Origin: an uncultured Legionella sp.
GTDB taxonomy: Bacteria; Pseudomonadota; Gammaproteobacteria; Legionellales; Legionellaceae
DNA length: 64,000 nucleotides
Reading direction: 5' to 3'
Assembly (NCBI GenBank): GCA_902168255.1
Contig: CABHON010000009.1
Coordinates: 50,252-114,251 of the forward strand
A program made the translations under genes and the position numbers. The notes under the pieces are model-generated. The model was not told the DNA's origin. It was given only the letters and a program-made list of their open reading frames with translations, and ran no database searches. Position 1 is the first letter of the stretch, and every line of letters begins with the position of its first letter. This document shows positions 8,336 to 18,505 of the stretch, piece after piece.

Positions 8336-10276
8336 ATGGCGGCAAATAGTAAAAATATGGCAAGCATACATACGAGCAAACAACAACAAGTGGAACATGA
8401 GGTTAGCGTTGATTTAAAAGAGGAGCAAGAACAACAACGCTCACAATTAAAGAAACTTATTCTTCTTGGTAAAGAGCAGGGGTATCTTACCTATGCCCAA
8501 ATTAATGATTTATTACCAAATATTGTTGATACAGAACATTTTGATGCATTAATTGGCATGTTAGCTGACATGAACGTTATTGCCCGGGAAAAACCACCTA
8601 CCGAAGATGAAATGGTCCTACTAGGTAGCACGGAAGAGGTGCCTGAAGACGTAGAAGAAGCCGCCGCGGTTCTCGCTTCGGTGGATCAAGAAACAGGCCG
8701 AACAACTGATCCCGTGCGCATGTATATGCGTGAAATGGGTACAGTGGAGCTATTGACCCGTGAAGGCGAAGTTAAAATTGCCCAACGAATTGAAGAAGGC
8801 GCCCGTCAAGTATTAAACTCATTAGCTTATTACCCTGAAACAGTGGAAATGGTATTACAACAATATCAAGCTGTTCAAGAAGGTACATTGCGTTTAGGTG
8901 AATTGATTAGTGGGTTTGCCCATGATAATGACGAAGAGGTGCCCCAAGAGCTTCCTCCAGAAATGCTTCTTGAAGAAGAAAGATTAAATGCCAGCTTAGA
9001 AGAAATGGATGATGAAGTTCCTGAAGACGTAGATGCGGTTGATGCAGGGCCTAATCCGGAGGAGGCGCGTGCTTACTTTGATGAGTTAACTGAAACGTGG
9101 ACTCAAGCTAAAAAAGACCAAATAGAGCATGGTCGTCAAAGCCCGATTAGCAAGAAGAGTGCTGCAGCGATGGCGGAAGTATTCTTAAAACTCAAGCTTA
9201 CCTCACGACAAATGGATAAACTTTCTGTCCATATTCGTTCTCTTTTAAAGCATATTCGTGAGCATGAAAGAGCTATTATGCGAATTTGTATTGAAAAAGC
9301 AAATATGCCCAAAGCAGTCTTTATTAAGTCATTTCCTGATCATGAAGTAGACTTAGATTGGGTAACTGCACATTTGCCAGAGGGTAAACATGCATTTAAA
9401 TCAGACAAATTGTTACCTCATGTTGAAGAAATTATACGTCATCAAAAGAAATTGGTTAAACTGGAAAAAGAATATGGGTTAACTATTGCGGAGATGCGAT
9501 CCATTAATCGTAAGATGTCGTTAGGGGAAGCGAAAGCACGCCGCGCTAAAAAAGAAATGATTGAGGCAAACTTGCGTCTGGTTATCTCTATTGCGAAAAA
9601 ATATACAAACCGTGGCTTACAATTTTTGGATTTAATTCAAGAAGGTAATATTGGTTTGATGAAGGCGGTAGATAAGTTTGAATATCGTCGTGGTTATAAA
9701 TTCTCCACGTATGCCACTTGGTGGATTCGTCAAGCAATCACTCGCTCGATTGCGGATCAGGCTCGTACTATTCGTATTCCAGTCCATATGATTGAAACGA
9801 TTAATAAACTTAATCGTATTTCTCGACAAATTTTACAAGAAACAGGCAATGAACCTTCGCCAGAGGAATTAGCGAAGAAGATGGATTTATCGGAAGATAA
9901 AATTCGTAAGATTTTGAAGATTGCCAAAGAACCTATTTCTATGGCAACACCAGTAGGTGATGATGAAGAGTCTCGTTTAGAGGATTTTATTGAAGATGAT
10001 GTGGTTGATTCTCCCATTGATAGTGCAATGAATGCCGGTTTAAGGGAGGCAACATTAGAGGTATTGGCAACATTAACGCCTCGAGAAGCCAAGGTATTGC
10101 GAATGCGTTTTGGTATTGACATGAACACTGACCATACATTGGAAGAAGTAGGGAAGCAATTTGACGTAACACGTGAAAGAATACGCCAGATCGAAGCAAA
10201 AGCATTGCGCAAGCTACGCCATCCTACGCGTTCTGAAAAATTGTGGAGTTTCTTAGAGGCTAAGAAAGAAGAGTAA
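8336..10276 (+). CDS. rpoD: RNA polymerase primary sigma factor RpoD (sigma-70)
   Basis: 646 residues. Region 1.1 is at the N-terminus ([23 protein letters not shown]), followed by the acidic non-conserved region. Regions 2.3-2.4 contain [19 protein letters not shown] and region 4.2 is [20 protein letters not shown]. It directs core polymerase to -10/-35 promoters. The ATG at 8336 lacks a strong Shine-Dalgarno, and an in-frame ATG lies at 8357. The usual gammaproteobacterial neighbours rpsU and dnaG are absent; instead rpoD stands divergent from gyrA and upstream of rpsO-pnp. Confidence 0.97.
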   Translation: MAANSKNMASIHTSKQQQVEHEVSVDLKEEQEQQRSQLKKLILLGKEQGYLTYAQINDLLPNIVDTEHFDALIGMLADMNVIAREKPPTEDEMVLLGSTEEVPEDVEEAAAVLASVDQETGRTTDPVRMYMREMGTVELLTREGEVKIAQRIEEGARQVLNSLAYYPETVEMVLQQYQAVQEGTLRLGELISGFAHDNDEEVPQELPPEMLLEEERLNASLEEMDDEVPEDVDAVDAGPNPEEARAYFDELTETWTQAKKDQIEHGRQSPISKKSAAAMAEVFLKLKLTSRQMDKLSVHIRSLLKHIREHERAIMRICIEKANMPKAVFIKSFPDHEVDLDWVTAHLPEGKHAFKSDKLLPHVEEIIRHQKKLVKLEKEYGLTIAEMRSINRKMSLGEAKARRAKKEMIEANLRLVISIAKKYTNRGLQFLDLIQEGNIGLMKAVDKFEYRRGYKFSTYATWWIRQAITRSIADQARTIRIPVHMIETINKLNRISRQILQETGNEPSPEELAKKMDLSEDKIRKILKIAKEPISMATPVGDDEESRLEDFIEDDVVDSPIDSAMNAGLREATLEVLATLTPREAKVLRMRFGIDMNTDHTLEEVGKQFDVTRERIRQIEAKALRKLRHPTRSEKLWSFLEAKKEE

Positions 10277-10284
10277 GTTGTAAT

Positions 10285-10321
10285 ATTTTACTATATAGGG
10301 TAAAATCGAAAAAGTTTTTTT
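10285..10321 (+). terminator. Weak hairpin after rpoD
   Basis: ATTTTAC (10285-10291) pairs with GTAAAAT (10300-10306), and a run of T follows at about 10315-10321. The stem is AT-rich and the T-run is displaced, so termination is uncertain. It lies between rpoD and rpsO. Confidence 0.35.
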
Positions 10322-10347
10322 AAGTATTAATATTTATGAGGTGAGTA

Positions 10348-10623
10348 ATGGCACTCAGTCGTGCAGATAAGTTAGAAATTGTTAAAGAATTTAACCGTTT
10401 TGAAGGGGATACTGGTTCTACAGAAGTTCAGGTTGCGTTGATGACGCGTAGAATTCAAGATTTAACTGAATACTTCAAACGTCAAACCAAAGATATTCAT
10501 TCACGTCGTGGTTTACAAATGTTGGTAAATAAGCGCCGTAAATTATTAAGCTATCTTAAAAGAACAGAACTTCAACGTTACATGGCGTTAATTCAGAAGT
10601 TATCTATTCGAGATTCATATTAA
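10348..10623 (+). CDS. rpsO: 30S ribosomal protein S15
   Basis: 91 residues, against about 89 in the family. The sequence has the S15 landmarks FNRFEGDTGSTEVQVALMTRRI and DIHSRRGLQMLVNKRRKLLSYLKR, which bind the 16S rRNA central domain. A GAGGTGAG Shine-Dalgarno precedes the ATG. It is followed by pnp as in most gammaproteobacteria, separated here by a hairpin. Confidence 0.98.
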   Translation: MALSRADKLEIVKEFNRFEGDTGSTEVQVALMTRRIQDLTEYFKRQTKDIHSRRGLQMLVNKRRKLLSYLKRTELQRYMALIQKLSIRDSY

Positions 10624-10688
10624 TTTTAATATTATCTTTACCATTCATCTTTTTGGTGCATTGGGTGAGAAGTAGTTAAAGATTCTAT

Positions 10689-10716
10689 AGGCGCGAACAT
10701 GTATGGCGCCTTTTTT
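10689..10716 (+). terminator. Terminator or attenuator between rpsO and pnp
   Basis: AGGCGC and GCGCCT form a stem around an ~11-base loop and are followed directly by TTTTTT. This is a good intrinsic-terminator shape. In E. coli the rpsO-pnp gap holds a comparable terminator and an RNase III site controlling pnp. Confidence 0.7.
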
Positions 10717-10735
10717 ATTTTAAGAGGAAATTTAC

Positions 10736-12871
10736 GTGAAAAAAATAATTAAGCAATGCCAGTTTGGTGAACACGTTTTAACCATAGAAACAGGTGAAAT
10801 AGCTAGACAAGCGGATGGTGCGGTGCTTGTAAGCATGGGTGGAACGGTTGTTCTTGTTACAGCAGTCTTTAAAAAAGAAGTGAACCCTTCTCAAGACTTT
10901 TTTCCTCTGACAGTACATTATCAAGAAAAATATTATGCTGCTGGCCGTATTCCTGGCGGGTTTTTAAAAAGAGAAGGACGTCCTAGTGAGTATGAAACGT
11001 TAGTTTCTCGTTTAATTGATCGACCTTTACGTCCGTTATTTCCAGAAGGTTTCTTTAATGAAGTTCAAGTAATTGCCACCCTAATGTCTTATAACCCCGA
11101 AGTCCCATCTGATATTCTAGCCTTGATTGGTGCTTCAGCTGCAGTTGCTATTTCTGGTGTTCCTTTCATGGGGCCAATTGCTGCGGCACGTGTTGGTTAT
11201 AAAGATGGTATTTATTTATTGAACCCAAGCTGGAAAGCCTTGGAAGAATCTTCATTGGATTTAGTGGTTTCAGGTACTTCAAATGCTATTCTGATGGTAG
11301 AGTCAGAAGCAAAAGAGTTATCCGAAGATATTATGCTAGGAGCTGTGTTGTTTGGTCACGAAATGATGCAAGGCGTTATTCGTTTAATTCAAGAAATGAC
11401 CGATGAAGCAAGAGGTGATGGAAAAGCTGTTTTTGATTGGACTGCTCCTCAAGCTGATACTGCATTAAATGAGCGTATCCATGCAGTATTGCATGAAGAT
11501 GTGGCTAATGCTTATTTGATTCATAATAAACAACAACGCAACCAGCAGCTTAAGGTTGTACGGGAAAAAGCTCACACAACGTTAACCGCTGAGAATGAAG
11601 CGTGGACAGCGGATCATATTGCCAAAGGCGTTGAAGCATTAGAAAGTAAAATAGTACGACAAAGAATTTTAGCGGGCGAACCTCGTATTGATGGCCGCGA
11701 TTTGTACACAGTACGTCCTATTTCTGTTAGGACAGGCGTATTACCTCGCACTCATGGTTCTGCTTTATTCACTCGAGGTGAAACTCAAGCATTAGTGGTG
11801 GCAACTTTAGGTAACGAACGTGATGCACAAATAATTGACGCATTGGATGGTGAACATCGTGACCGCTTTATGCTTCATTATAATTTCCCTCCTTATTCAG
11901 TGGGTGAAGTTTCAATTGTAAGTAGTCCTAAGCGACGTGAAATTGGTCATGGCAATTTAGCTCGCCGTGGCGTCTCTGCTGTATTGCCAGATGAAAAAGC
12001 ATTTCCCTATGTAATTCGTGTTGTTTCTGAAATTACTGAATCCAATGGCTCAAGTTCTATGGCGTCTGTGTGTGGTACTAGTTTAGCATTAATGGATGCT
12101 GGGGTTCCTATTAAAGCGCCAGTTGCTGGTGTAGCCATGGGTTTGATTAAAGAAGCAGACAAATTTGCAGTTATTACGGATATTTTAGGTGATGAAGATC
12201 ATTTGGGTGATATGGATTTCAAGGTGGCAGGAACAGGAAAAGGTGTTACTGCATTGCAAATGGATATCAAAGTAGATGGTATTACAAAGGAAATTATGGA
12301 AGTTGCCCTTTCTCAAGCATTGAAAGGACGATTACATATTTTGAATATTATGAACAGCTGCATTGATGAACCCCGTAAAGAAATGTCAGATTATGCACCT
12401 CGTATTGAATCGATGAAAATTCATCAAGATAAGATCCGTGACGTAATTGGTAAAGGTGGGGCAACTATTAAAGGTATTACTGAAAGTACTGGTGTGGTAG
12501 TTGATATTAATGATGATGGTGCCATTAAGCTTTTCTCTTCGGATCTTGCTGCGTTAGAAAAAGCGAAGCAAATGATTCATGATTTGACGGCAGAAGTAGA
12601 AGTTGGTAAAACATATCATGGTAAAGTGAGTAAAATTGTTGATTTTGGTGCATTTATTAACTTGTTACCAGGTCGTGATGGTTTATTACATATTTCTCAA
12701 ATTTGTGAAGATCGTTCCGGAAAAGTAACGGATAAACTTCAAGAAGGCCAAGAAATTACTGTTTACGTTGATGATATTGATCGACAAGGACGTGTTAAAT
12801 TAATTTGGGAAAAAGAAGAAGGCGGCCAAGCAGAACAAACATCAGATGAAGAAAACTCTGCTACAATATAA
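10736..12871 (+). CDS. pnp: Polyribonucleotide nucleotidyltransferase (PNPase)
   Basis: 711 residues with a GTG start preceded by AAGAGGAAA. PNPase is the phosphorolytic 3'-5' exoribonuclease of the degradosome. Two RNase PH domains span the first ~550 residues (including [21 protein letters not shown] and [22 protein letters not shown]). A KH domain ([15 protein letters not shown]) and an S1 domain ([23 protein letters not shown]) follow. It ends in a short acidic tail. It is downstream of rpsO. Confidence 0.98.
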   Translation: MKKIIKQCQFGEHVLTIETGEIARQADGAVLVSMGGTVVLVTAVFKKEVNPSQDFFPLTVHYQEKYYAAGRIPGGFLKREGRPSEYETLVSRLIDRPLRPLFPEGFFNEVQVIATLMSYNPEVPSDILALIGASAAVAISGVPFMGPIAAARVGYKDGIYLLNPSWKALEESSLDLVVSGTSNAILMVESEAKELSEDIMLGAVLFGHEMMQGVIRLIQEMTDEARGDGKAVFDWTAPQADTALNERIHAVLHEDVANAYLIHNKQQRNQQLKVVREKAHTTLTAENEAWTADHIAKGVEALESKIVRQRILAGEPRIDGRDLYTVRPISVRTGVLPRTHGSALFTRGETQALVVATLGNERDAQIIDALDGEHRDRFMLHYNFPPYSVGEVSIVSSPKRREIGHGNLARRGVSAVLPDEKAFPYVIRVVSEITESNGSSSMASVCGTSLALMDAGVPIKAPVAGVAMGLIKEADKFAVITDILGDEDHLGDMDFKVAGTGKGVTALQMDIKVDGITKEIMEVALSQALKGRLHILNIMNSCIDEPRKEMSDYAPRIESMKIHQDKIRDVIGKGGATIKGITESTGVVVDINDDGAIKLFSSDLAALEKAKQMIHDLTAEVEVGKTYHGKVSKIVDFGAFINLLPGRDGLLHISQICEDRSGKVTDKLQEGQEITVYVDDIDRQGRVKLIWEKEEGGQAEQTSDEENSATI

Positions 12872-13124
12872 GGATATTTATGTAACAGTTATTCTTCCTA
12901 TTGTGGGGGATAACTGTTTACTTGCGTCATTGTTAGTAACCTAAACTTAGGTAAACCAATGAGCCCATTGGATGGGCAGGTCTTGTATATACTCAACAAT
13001 TGAGTTTCGGTGCGGCGCAGACCGCATCGATGTTCGTAACTGAATTGCTTTTCTTCGCTGCTGGAAATGATTCAATTATTTTATGTAGCTAGGGATAACC
13101 CTCTCTTGCTGGATTTAGAAAATT
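12872..13124. other. Intergenic region with possible degenerate dispersed repeat
   Basis: 253 bp between pnp and djlA. It contains a small hairpin GCCCATTGGATGGGC near 12963-12977. A segment at about 12995-13030 (TTGAGTTTCGGTGCGG...GCATCGATG) resembles one end of the dispersed repeat at 39071 and 49230. The similarity is partial and could be chance. No open frame is convincing. Confidence 0.3.
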
Positions 13125-13937
13125 ATGTTGCGTAATGCGTGGGGAAAAATTTTAGGCGCTTTTTTTGGTTTTAGTGTTGCAGGTCCTGTGGGCGCGTTAT
13201 TTGGAATCTTTATAGGTAATCTTTTTGACAAAGGGTTAGATCTTGCTCAAACTGCAACGCCTTTTTTCATGCGCGGACAAACTAGAAAAATTTTTAACCA
13301 TACTACTTTTGCTGTAATGGGACATATAGCCAAATCAGATGGCCGTGTGTCTGAAAAAGAAATAGAAATAGCAAAAGAAGTGATGAAAACGATACGACTT
13401 AATTCTTCTGAACAACAAGAAGCTATTCACTCTTTTTCTCAAGGTAAGTTATCATCTTTTCAGCTTGGGTTAGCTTTAACCGAGCTACGTTTTGCATGTC
13501 GCCAGCAACCGGCACTATTAAAAAATTTTGTAGAGATTCAATACAATGCAGCAGTATCTGCAGACGTCCAAGTAAATATTCATAAACAACGTTTGCTTAA
13601 TACAGTATTTGAACAGCTAGGTTTTATTCCAATGTTTAGAACCTATTCTTATCAACAATCGCAACAGCAACAATATTCAAATCATTCTTATTCGAGCTAT
13701 CAGCATTATCGACAACCTCGAGTAGATGAAGCAGCACTTGCGTATGAAACGTTGGGTGTCTCCACTACAGCACATGCCGCAGAAATTAAAAAGGCTTATC
13801 GTAAAAAAATGAGTATGCATCATCCAGACAAACTAATTGCAAAAGGATTGTCTGAAAAAGAAGTAAAACAGGCCACAGAAAAAGCTCAAAAAATCCAAGC
13901 GGCTTATGAGAAAATTCGTCAGCTGCGTGGGTTTTAA
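13125..13937 (+). CDS. djlA: Membrane-anchored J-domain co-chaperone DjlA
   Basis: 270 residues, the family length. A Gly-rich N-terminal transmembrane segment (GKILGAFFGFSVAGPVGALFGIFIGNLF) is followed by a TerB-like helical domain (about residues 55-175), a Gln/Tyr/Ser-rich linker, and a C-terminal J domain (YETLGVSTTAHAAEIKKAYR) with the HPD tripeptide (MHHPDKL). It stimulates DnaK at the inner membrane. DjlA is a known gammaproteobacterial protein, and a homologue contributes to intracellular growth in Legionella. The gene is convergent with the hypothetical gene at 14018. Confidence 0.93.
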   Translation: MLRNAWGKILGAFFGFSVAGPVGALFGIFIGNLFDKGLDLAQTATPFFMRGQTRKIFNHTTFAVMGHIAKSDGRVSEKEIEIAKEVMKTIRLNSSEQQEAIHSFSQGKLSSFQLGLALTELRFACRQQPALLKNFVEIQYNAAVSADVQVNIHKQRLLNTVFEQLGFIPMFRTYSYQQSQQQQYSNHSYSSYQHYRQPRVDEAALAYETLGVSTTAHAAEIKKAYRKKMSMHHPDKLIAKGLSEKEVKQATEKAQKIQAAYEKIRQLRGF

Positions 13938-14017
13938 AAACGTATGTCACAGGTTAAAATGACAAACATTATTAATTTGATAAAAGAAAAGTGAAATAGA
14001 AAATAAGTAAGATCAGT

Positions 14018-14434
14018 TTACTTTTTTAAAAAGTTTTTCAATCGCTCTGTTCTTAGATCTTCTTGAGAAGGTTGAGTTTCACGCCGTTCCTTCCATGAGG
14101 AACGGAGATAAGAATTTGAAGCTGTATTTGCGGGACTATTTGGCTTATTACCTACTTTATTATTTTGTTGGGCAAGCATTATAAGCCTATCATTAAATTC
14201 ATGAGAGCTAATGCGATTATATGAAAGCGTGGCTGATAAGTCTTTGATAGATAAGCTAATTTTTTCAAATGAAAGCCTATAAATTTTTCCACTACAAGCT
14301 TCAAGGAGCTGCAAAAAAATTCTTGGATCATCCTTGGTTACTGGTGGATATATACAGGTTTCTTCCCTAGAAATGATGGTATTTTCAAAAAAATCATCTA
14401 AGTCTTCATAGGTATCAAAAGCTAACACAAACAT
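14018..14434 (-). CDS. Hypothetical protein
   Basis: 138 residues, not recognised. The N-terminal ~85 residues are mixed alpha/beta in character (MFVLAFDTYEDLDDFFENTI), with three Cys. The C-terminal ~45 residues are polar and probably disordered (Asn/Ser-rich, then RETQPSQEDLRTERLKNFLKK). There is no signal peptide. It lies 37 bp downstream of the polytopic protein gene on the same strand and may share its transcript. A soluble effector is possible in a Dot/Icm organism, but nothing in the sequence proves it. Confidence 0.55.
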   Translation of the reverse strand: MFVLAFDTYEDLDDFFENTIISREETCIYPPVTKDDPRIFLQLLEACSGKIYRLSFEKISLSIKDLSATLSYNRISSHEFNDRLIMLAQQNNKVGNKPNSPANTASNSYLRSSWKERRETQPSQEDLRTERLKNFLKK

Positions 14435-14471
14435 ATTTATATCCTCTTATATCTTTTGTTGTAAGTATTTA

Positions 14472-16208
14472 TTAATTGCTTTTATTTCTTAGTTTTGTTC
14501 GCAATTTCAATAAAACTAGTACAATAAATATTATACTGCTTATTATCATTATTGTAGCGCTAAGCGTATTAGCCCAGGAAATTCCTGTAAATTCAAAAAC
14601 AATCGTATGTTCCCCTGGAGAAAGATATAACCCTACCAGTAAAGACTTTTTATTAAATCGAGTGGGAACATATGAGGTCTCTTGGTTATCTGCTAACACA
14701 GTGAGAAGGTGTGGATAATAAAAAACAGGAAATTGTGTGAGGCCACCAGTAAACGAAGAGGGTAATCGACAATAAATACGTGCATGATTTCGCTTGCAAA
14801 GGATTTTACTATCGTTTACCGGTACTTCCGGAGATACGATAGATTGCTTAATATTAGCATGAGTACTGACAAGATAATTAATTTCCTTGGTATGATGATA
14901 ACCTAAAAAAGGATGTTGCATAATTGTATGTACGTTAATCGTGTTTTGAGGAGCACAAGTTAACCAACTTGCTGAGCTTAATCCAATTAGCCATATTCCT
15001 AAAGGAATAATGAGCCAATCAGAGTTTCTTTTTTCAAGGATAAAGGATAAGGCAAACCCTAAAAGTAAAGCGCTTATCCACATTTCTTCAGCCAACAATC
15101 GATAACTGTATTGAGAAATACTAAGTAATTTAGGAAGATATTGCCAAAAATTAATAGGTGACCATGTCATAAATAACGCTAAAAGAAACAACCCAATCAA
15201 TTTGGATATTAAGGCAGTATAAGGTTTCATCTTCCCACAAAAAACACCAAATACACAGATAATAAAACCCATGAGTAAAGGCCAACCAAGAGCAGGATAA
15301 AAAGGACCCGACATATTTCCGGGATGAGGATGCTTAGGAGTAAGGGAGGTAATAGAGAATAACCGAGGCAAAGAAGTGAGCCAGTTATGAGGCATTAATG
15401 TTTCTGAAAGGTGACGAGTAATATAAAAATAATGGGAGTCTGAATAAAGAGGAATTAAAAACCAAGCGCCTAACAAACATCCCCATACATAAGCTGTACC
15501 TACTCTACACAGTGGTATAAGGCTATATCTTCCACTTAATAATAAAATAAAAAGTCCCGTAAAAAAGGACGTATTTACAAAAGTCACTAAGTGAATTGTC
15601 ATCAAGCAGTACCACGAAATACTGCTAAAAAGCCAATTTTTTAATGAAAATTGTTCATTAATGAATAATTGAAGCGTGTAATATAATACGAGGGGGACAA
15701 TACCTAATCCGAGTACTTCAGCTAATGCGTACCGCCAATGCGCATCAATCAAAAAATAAGGAGCTGCCATATAAGCAAAACCAGCTAAGACGGCAGCAGA
15801 AAAATGATTGGTAAAAAATAAGGAGAGTCGATAAAGAAAAACACCGCCTAGCCAAAAAGAAAGAAAAAGAATAATTTTAAACGCAATATAAGGATTATCA
15901 GGTGAAACCACAGAGCATAAAAGACTGGTTATAAAATATAGCGTAGGACCATAAAATTGAAACTTGGGATAACCCCATCCATGATATTCTATAGGAGCAG
16001 TACGTAAGGGAAACTGGCCTTCTTCCATAGCGGCCTTTCCTTGGACAATTGCCGCAATATGTGTTGCAGAATCTTGTGAAGTGGGAATAAACTCACCTGA
16101 GCCGGTAGGGGATAAAAGTGCAAAAGCAAGGAGAGCATATAAAAACAAAATAGTTAAATTTTTTTTGAAAGTCTCGGAAACAGTAAAATAAGCATATAGC
16201 TTTTTCAT
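14472..16208 (-). CDS. Polytopic membrane protein, PTPS-related/GT-C-like
   Basis: 578 residues with roughly a dozen hydrophobic segments. The early loop [21 protein letters not shown] and [19 protein letters not shown] match the pattern of the 'membrane protein 6-pyruvoyl-tetrahydropterin synthase-related' family, which is a GT-C-like glycosyltransferase type despite its name. The C-terminal ~110 residues form a polar, probably extracytoplasmic domain before a final transmembrane helix and a basic tail. Its start overlaps the rnhA stop by 4 bp (ATGA), implying translational coupling. It probably acts on an envelope polysaccharide or lipid-linked sugar; the substrate is unknown. Confidence 0.75.
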   Translation of the reverse strand: MKKLYAYFTVSETFKKNLTILFLYALLAFALLSPTGSGEFIPTSQDSATHIAAIVQGKAAMEEGQFPLRTAPIEYHGWGYPKFQFYGPTLYFITSLLCSVVSPDNPYIAFKIILFLSFWLGGVFLYRLSLFFTNHFSAAVLAGFAYMAAPYFLIDAHWRYALAEVLGLGIVPLVLYYTLQLFINEQFSLKNWLFSSISWYCLMTIHLVTFVNTSFFTGLFILLLSGRYSLIPLCRVGTAYVWGCLLGAWFLIPLYSDSHYFYITRHLSETLMPHNWLTSLPRLFSITSLTPKHPHPGNMSGPFYPALGWPLLMGFIICVFGVFCGKMKPYTALISKLIGLFLLALFMTWSPINFWQYLPKLLSISQYSYRLLAEEMWISALLLGFALSFILEKRNSDWLIIPLGIWLIGLSSASWLTCAPQNTINVHTIMQHPFLGYHHTKEINYLVSTHANIKQSIVSPEVPVNDSKILCKRNHARIYCRLPSSFTGGLTQFPVFYYPHLLTVLADNQETSYVPTRFNKKSLLVGLYLSPGEHTIVFEFTGISWANTLSATIMIISSIIFIVLVLLKLRTKLRNKSN

Positions 16209-16663
16209 AAAGCTTCCTTAGACAGAAACGTATCAATGGCTTGGCGGGCAAGCTCATCAACTCGTTCATTTTCAGGATGGCCGTTATGACCACGCACCCA
16301 ATGCCAATTAACCTCGTGATGTTGAACTAAAGCATCGAGTATTTGCCATAAATCAGCATTTTTCACGGGTTCCCTTTTTGAGGTATACCAGTTTTTTTTC
16401 TTCCAGCCATAGATCCATTGCGTAATACCATCTTTTACATACTGGGAGTCCGTGTATAAATTAACTTTGCAAGGCATTTTAAGCGCTTCTAACGCTTTAA
16501 TTGCCGCTGTCATCTCCATACGATTATTTGTAGTATGTGCTTCCGCTCCATTAATTTCTTTTTCTTTATGATTATACCGCAAGAGAGCTCCCCACCCTCC
16601 TGGACCAGGGTTTCCTCGGCAGGCACCGTCAGTGAAAATATCAACAACTTTTTGTGTACTCAA
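16205..16663 (-). CDS. rnhA: Ribonuclease HI
   Basis: 152 residues, close to the E. coli length. It degrades the RNA strand of RNA-DNA hybrids. The catalytic residues are visible: Asp in [19 protein letters not shown], Glu in [10 protein letters not shown], Asp in [12 protein letters not shown], and the His/Asp of [15 protein letters not shown]. It is divergent from ftsY, and its stop overlaps the next gene's start, so the downstream membrane-protein gene seems coupled to it. Confidence 0.97.
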   Translation of the reverse strand: MSTQKVVDIFTDGACRGNPGPGGWGALLRYNHKEKEINGAEAHTTNNRMEMTAAIKALEALKMPCKVNLYTDSQYVKDGITQWIYGWKKKNWYTSKREPVKNADLWQILDALVQHHEVNWHWVRGHNGHPENERVDELARQAIDTFLSKEAL

Positions 16664-16753
16664 GAATGCAGACCGTGATTAGTGTTTAAGTGATATAGTA
16701 ACAGACTTCTTTGGAAAGAATTCTAATAAAAATTTTATAGTTAAAGACAATAG

Positions 16754-16812
16754 AATGCAATGAAAACACTTCCATTTAAAGAGTTATTTTTCTATTTCAC
16801 TTTCATTGCATT
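16754..16812. promoter_or_regulatory. 12-bp inverted repeat in the rnhA/ftsY divergent region
   Basis: AATGCAATGAAA (16754-16765) is repeated exactly in inverted form as TTTCATTGCATT (16801-16812), 35 bp apart. The right half overlaps the -35 box of the ftsY promoter, so it could be an operator or a looped regulator site. No known regulator is assigned. Confidence 0.5.
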
Positions 16813-16839
16813 GGAACCACAAAAAATTATCTGTATAAT
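16811..16839 (+). promoter_or_regulatory. Sigma-70 promoter of ftsY
   Basis: TTGGAA (16811-16816), a 17-bp spacer and a perfect TATAAT (16834-16839). The predicted transcript start falls at about 16846, within a few bases of the ftsY ATG at 16848. Confidence 0.75.
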
Positions 16840-16847
16840 GAGTCTCT

Positions 16848-17858
16848 ATGTTTTCTATATTTAAACGCAAAGAAAAAGAAGAGACGATAGAATCTCCTCA
16901 GATAGTAGAAGAACAAGTTACTAGCTCTTCTTGGTTTTCTCGATTAAAAGCTGGATTAAAGCGCACTCGCGAAAATTTCGGTAATGGTTTGTCTCGCCTC
17001 ATTTTAGGTAAAAAACAAATCGATGAAGAATTATTTGATGAGATTCAAGCGCAACTTTTAATGGCAGATGTAGGTGTTTCGGCTACCCAAAAAATGTTAG
17101 ATCATCTCACGCAAGCGGTTTCTCGCCAAGAGTTGAATAATCCCGAAGCTTTGTTGGCTGCATTAAAAAATCAATTAAGTCATTTATTAGCGCCTGTTGC
17201 TAAACCACTGGAGATTAAATCTTTCTCTGAAACAGGGCGTACATTTGTTATTTTGGTTGTAGGGGTCAATGGATCAGGTAAAACGACGACTTTAGGGAAA
17301 ATGGCTCACTTTTTTAAAAATCAAGGTTATTCTGTCATGTTAGCGGCAGGGGATACCTTTCGGGCGGCCGCGGTTGAACAATTACAAGCATGGGGACAAC
17401 GAAATGATGTGCCAGTGATAGCCCAAAGCACAGGAGCGGATAGCGCTTCTGTTGTTTTTGATGCGTTATCTTCTGCCCAAGCCCGCAAAATTGATATTCT
17501 GCTTGCGGATACTGCTGGACGTTTACATACACAAAGTCATTTAATGCGCGAATTGCAAAAAATTGTTCGGGTAATAAAAAAATTGGATCCTGACGCTCCT
17601 CATGAGACGCTTTTAGTTTTAGATTCAGGGATTGGACAAAATGCCTTAAACCAAGTTGAACAATTCCATCAGGCAATGGGGTTAACTGGTATTGCGATGA
17701 CCAAGCTTGATGGTACGGCTAAAGGGGGTATTATTTTTGCAGTGGCTGAAAAAAATAACATACCTGTTAGGTTTATTGGAGTCGGTGAAAGTATTGATGA
17801 TTTAAAACCATTTTCTGATAAAGAATTTGTGTCTGCACTGTTTGAGGAAGAGCAATGA
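16848..17858 (+). CDS. ftsY: Signal recognition particle receptor FtsY
   Basis: 336 residues with a short acidic N-terminal A domain (about 40 residues), then the NG GTPase. G motifs are GVNGSGKTTTLGKMA, DTFRAAAVEQL, DTAGRLHTQSHLM and TKLDGTAKGG. It docks SRP-ribosome complexes to the inner membrane. The usual LVLDATTGQNA motif reads LVLDSGIGQNAL. No Shine-Dalgarno precedes the ATG, and the promoter -10 box ends 8 bp upstream, so the mRNA may be nearly leaderless. The stop overlaps ftsE by 4 bp (ATGA). Confidence 0.96.
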   Translation: MFSIFKRKEKEETIESPQIVEEQVTSSSWFSRLKAGLKRTRENFGNGLSRLILGKKQIDEELFDEIQAQLLMADVGVSATQKMLDHLTQAVSRQELNNPEALLAALKNQLSHLLAPVAKPLEIKSFSETGRTFVILVVGVNGSGKTTTLGKMAHFFKNQGYSVMLAAGDTFRAAAVEQLQAWGQRNDVPVIAQSTGADSASVVFDALSSAQARKIDILLADTAGRLHTQSHLMRELQKIVRVIKKLDPDAPHETLLVLDSGIGQNALNQVEQFHQAMGLTGIAMTKLDGTAKGGIIFAVAEKNNIPVRFIGVGESIDDLKPFSDKEFVSALFEEEQ

Positions 17859-18505
17859 TAGTTTTTCGTAATGTAAGCAAATGTTATCCGGGTGGACATG
17901 AAGCTTTAACGCAAGTGGATTTTCACCTTAAAAAAGGTGAAATGGCCTTTTTAACGGGTCGTTCAGGTGCAGGAAAAAGCACCTTGTTACGATTGATTTG
18001 CCTTATGGAACGTCCTTCTCGTGGCCAAGTCATTATTGACGGAAAAGATCTTGCCACGCTATCAGCTAAAGACATCCCATATTTACGACGCCAAATGGGC
18101 ATTATTTTTCAAACCCCCGAGTTATTAGGTGACAGGACTGTTTTTGATAATGTGGCATTACCGCTCATTCTTGCAGGAGCACGGCAACAAGAAATTGGGC
18201 GAAGTGTCCGGGCTGCATTAGATCAAGTGGGATTATTATCAAAAGAAAAATATAATCCTTTCTGGCTATCTGTGGGGGAACAACAACGCTTAGGTATTGC
18301 ACGGGCTATTGTTAGTAAGCCTGCACTATTGGTAGCAGATGAGCCAACGGGTAACCTAGATCCACAATTAGCCGAAGAAATTATGGGTCTTTTTATGCAG
18401 TTGAACCGTGTGGGTGTCAGCTTGCTCATTGCAACGCATGATTTAGCGTTGATTGCCACAATGAACCGTCGTGTATTGACGTTAAAAGAAGGAAAATTAT
18501 TGTGA
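17855..18505 (+). CDS. ftsE: Cell-division ABC transporter ATPase FtsE
   Basis: 216 residues. Walker A is GRSGAGKSTLLR, Walker B is ALLVADEPTGNLD and the H-loop is IATHDL. The ABC signature reads LSVGEQQR in place of LSGGEQQR, so the first signature Gly is Val while the ATP-contacting Ser and second Gly remain. FtsE pairs with FtsX at the divisome and controls periplasmic murein hydrolases. It overlaps ftsY and ftsX by 4 bp each, so the three genes form a tight operon. Confidence 0.95.
   Translation: MIVFRNVSKCYPGGHEALTQVDFHLKKGEMAFLTGRSGAGKSTLLRLICLMERPSRGQVIIDGKDLATLSAKDIPYLRRQMGIIFQTPELLGDRTVFDNVALPLILAGARQQEIGRSVRAALDQVGLLSKEKYNPFWLSVGEQQRLGIARAIVSKPALLVADEPTGNLDPQLAEEIMGLFMQLNRVGVSLLIATHDLALIATMNRRVLTLKEGKLL

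Noticed and set aside
9757..10212. 151-residue antisense frame in rpoD
   Set aside because: Shadow of strongly conserved rpoD codons; no start signal or protein family.
13938..14017. Terminator between convergent djlA and the hypothetical gene
   Set aside because: The stretch is AT-rich, but I found no stable hairpin.
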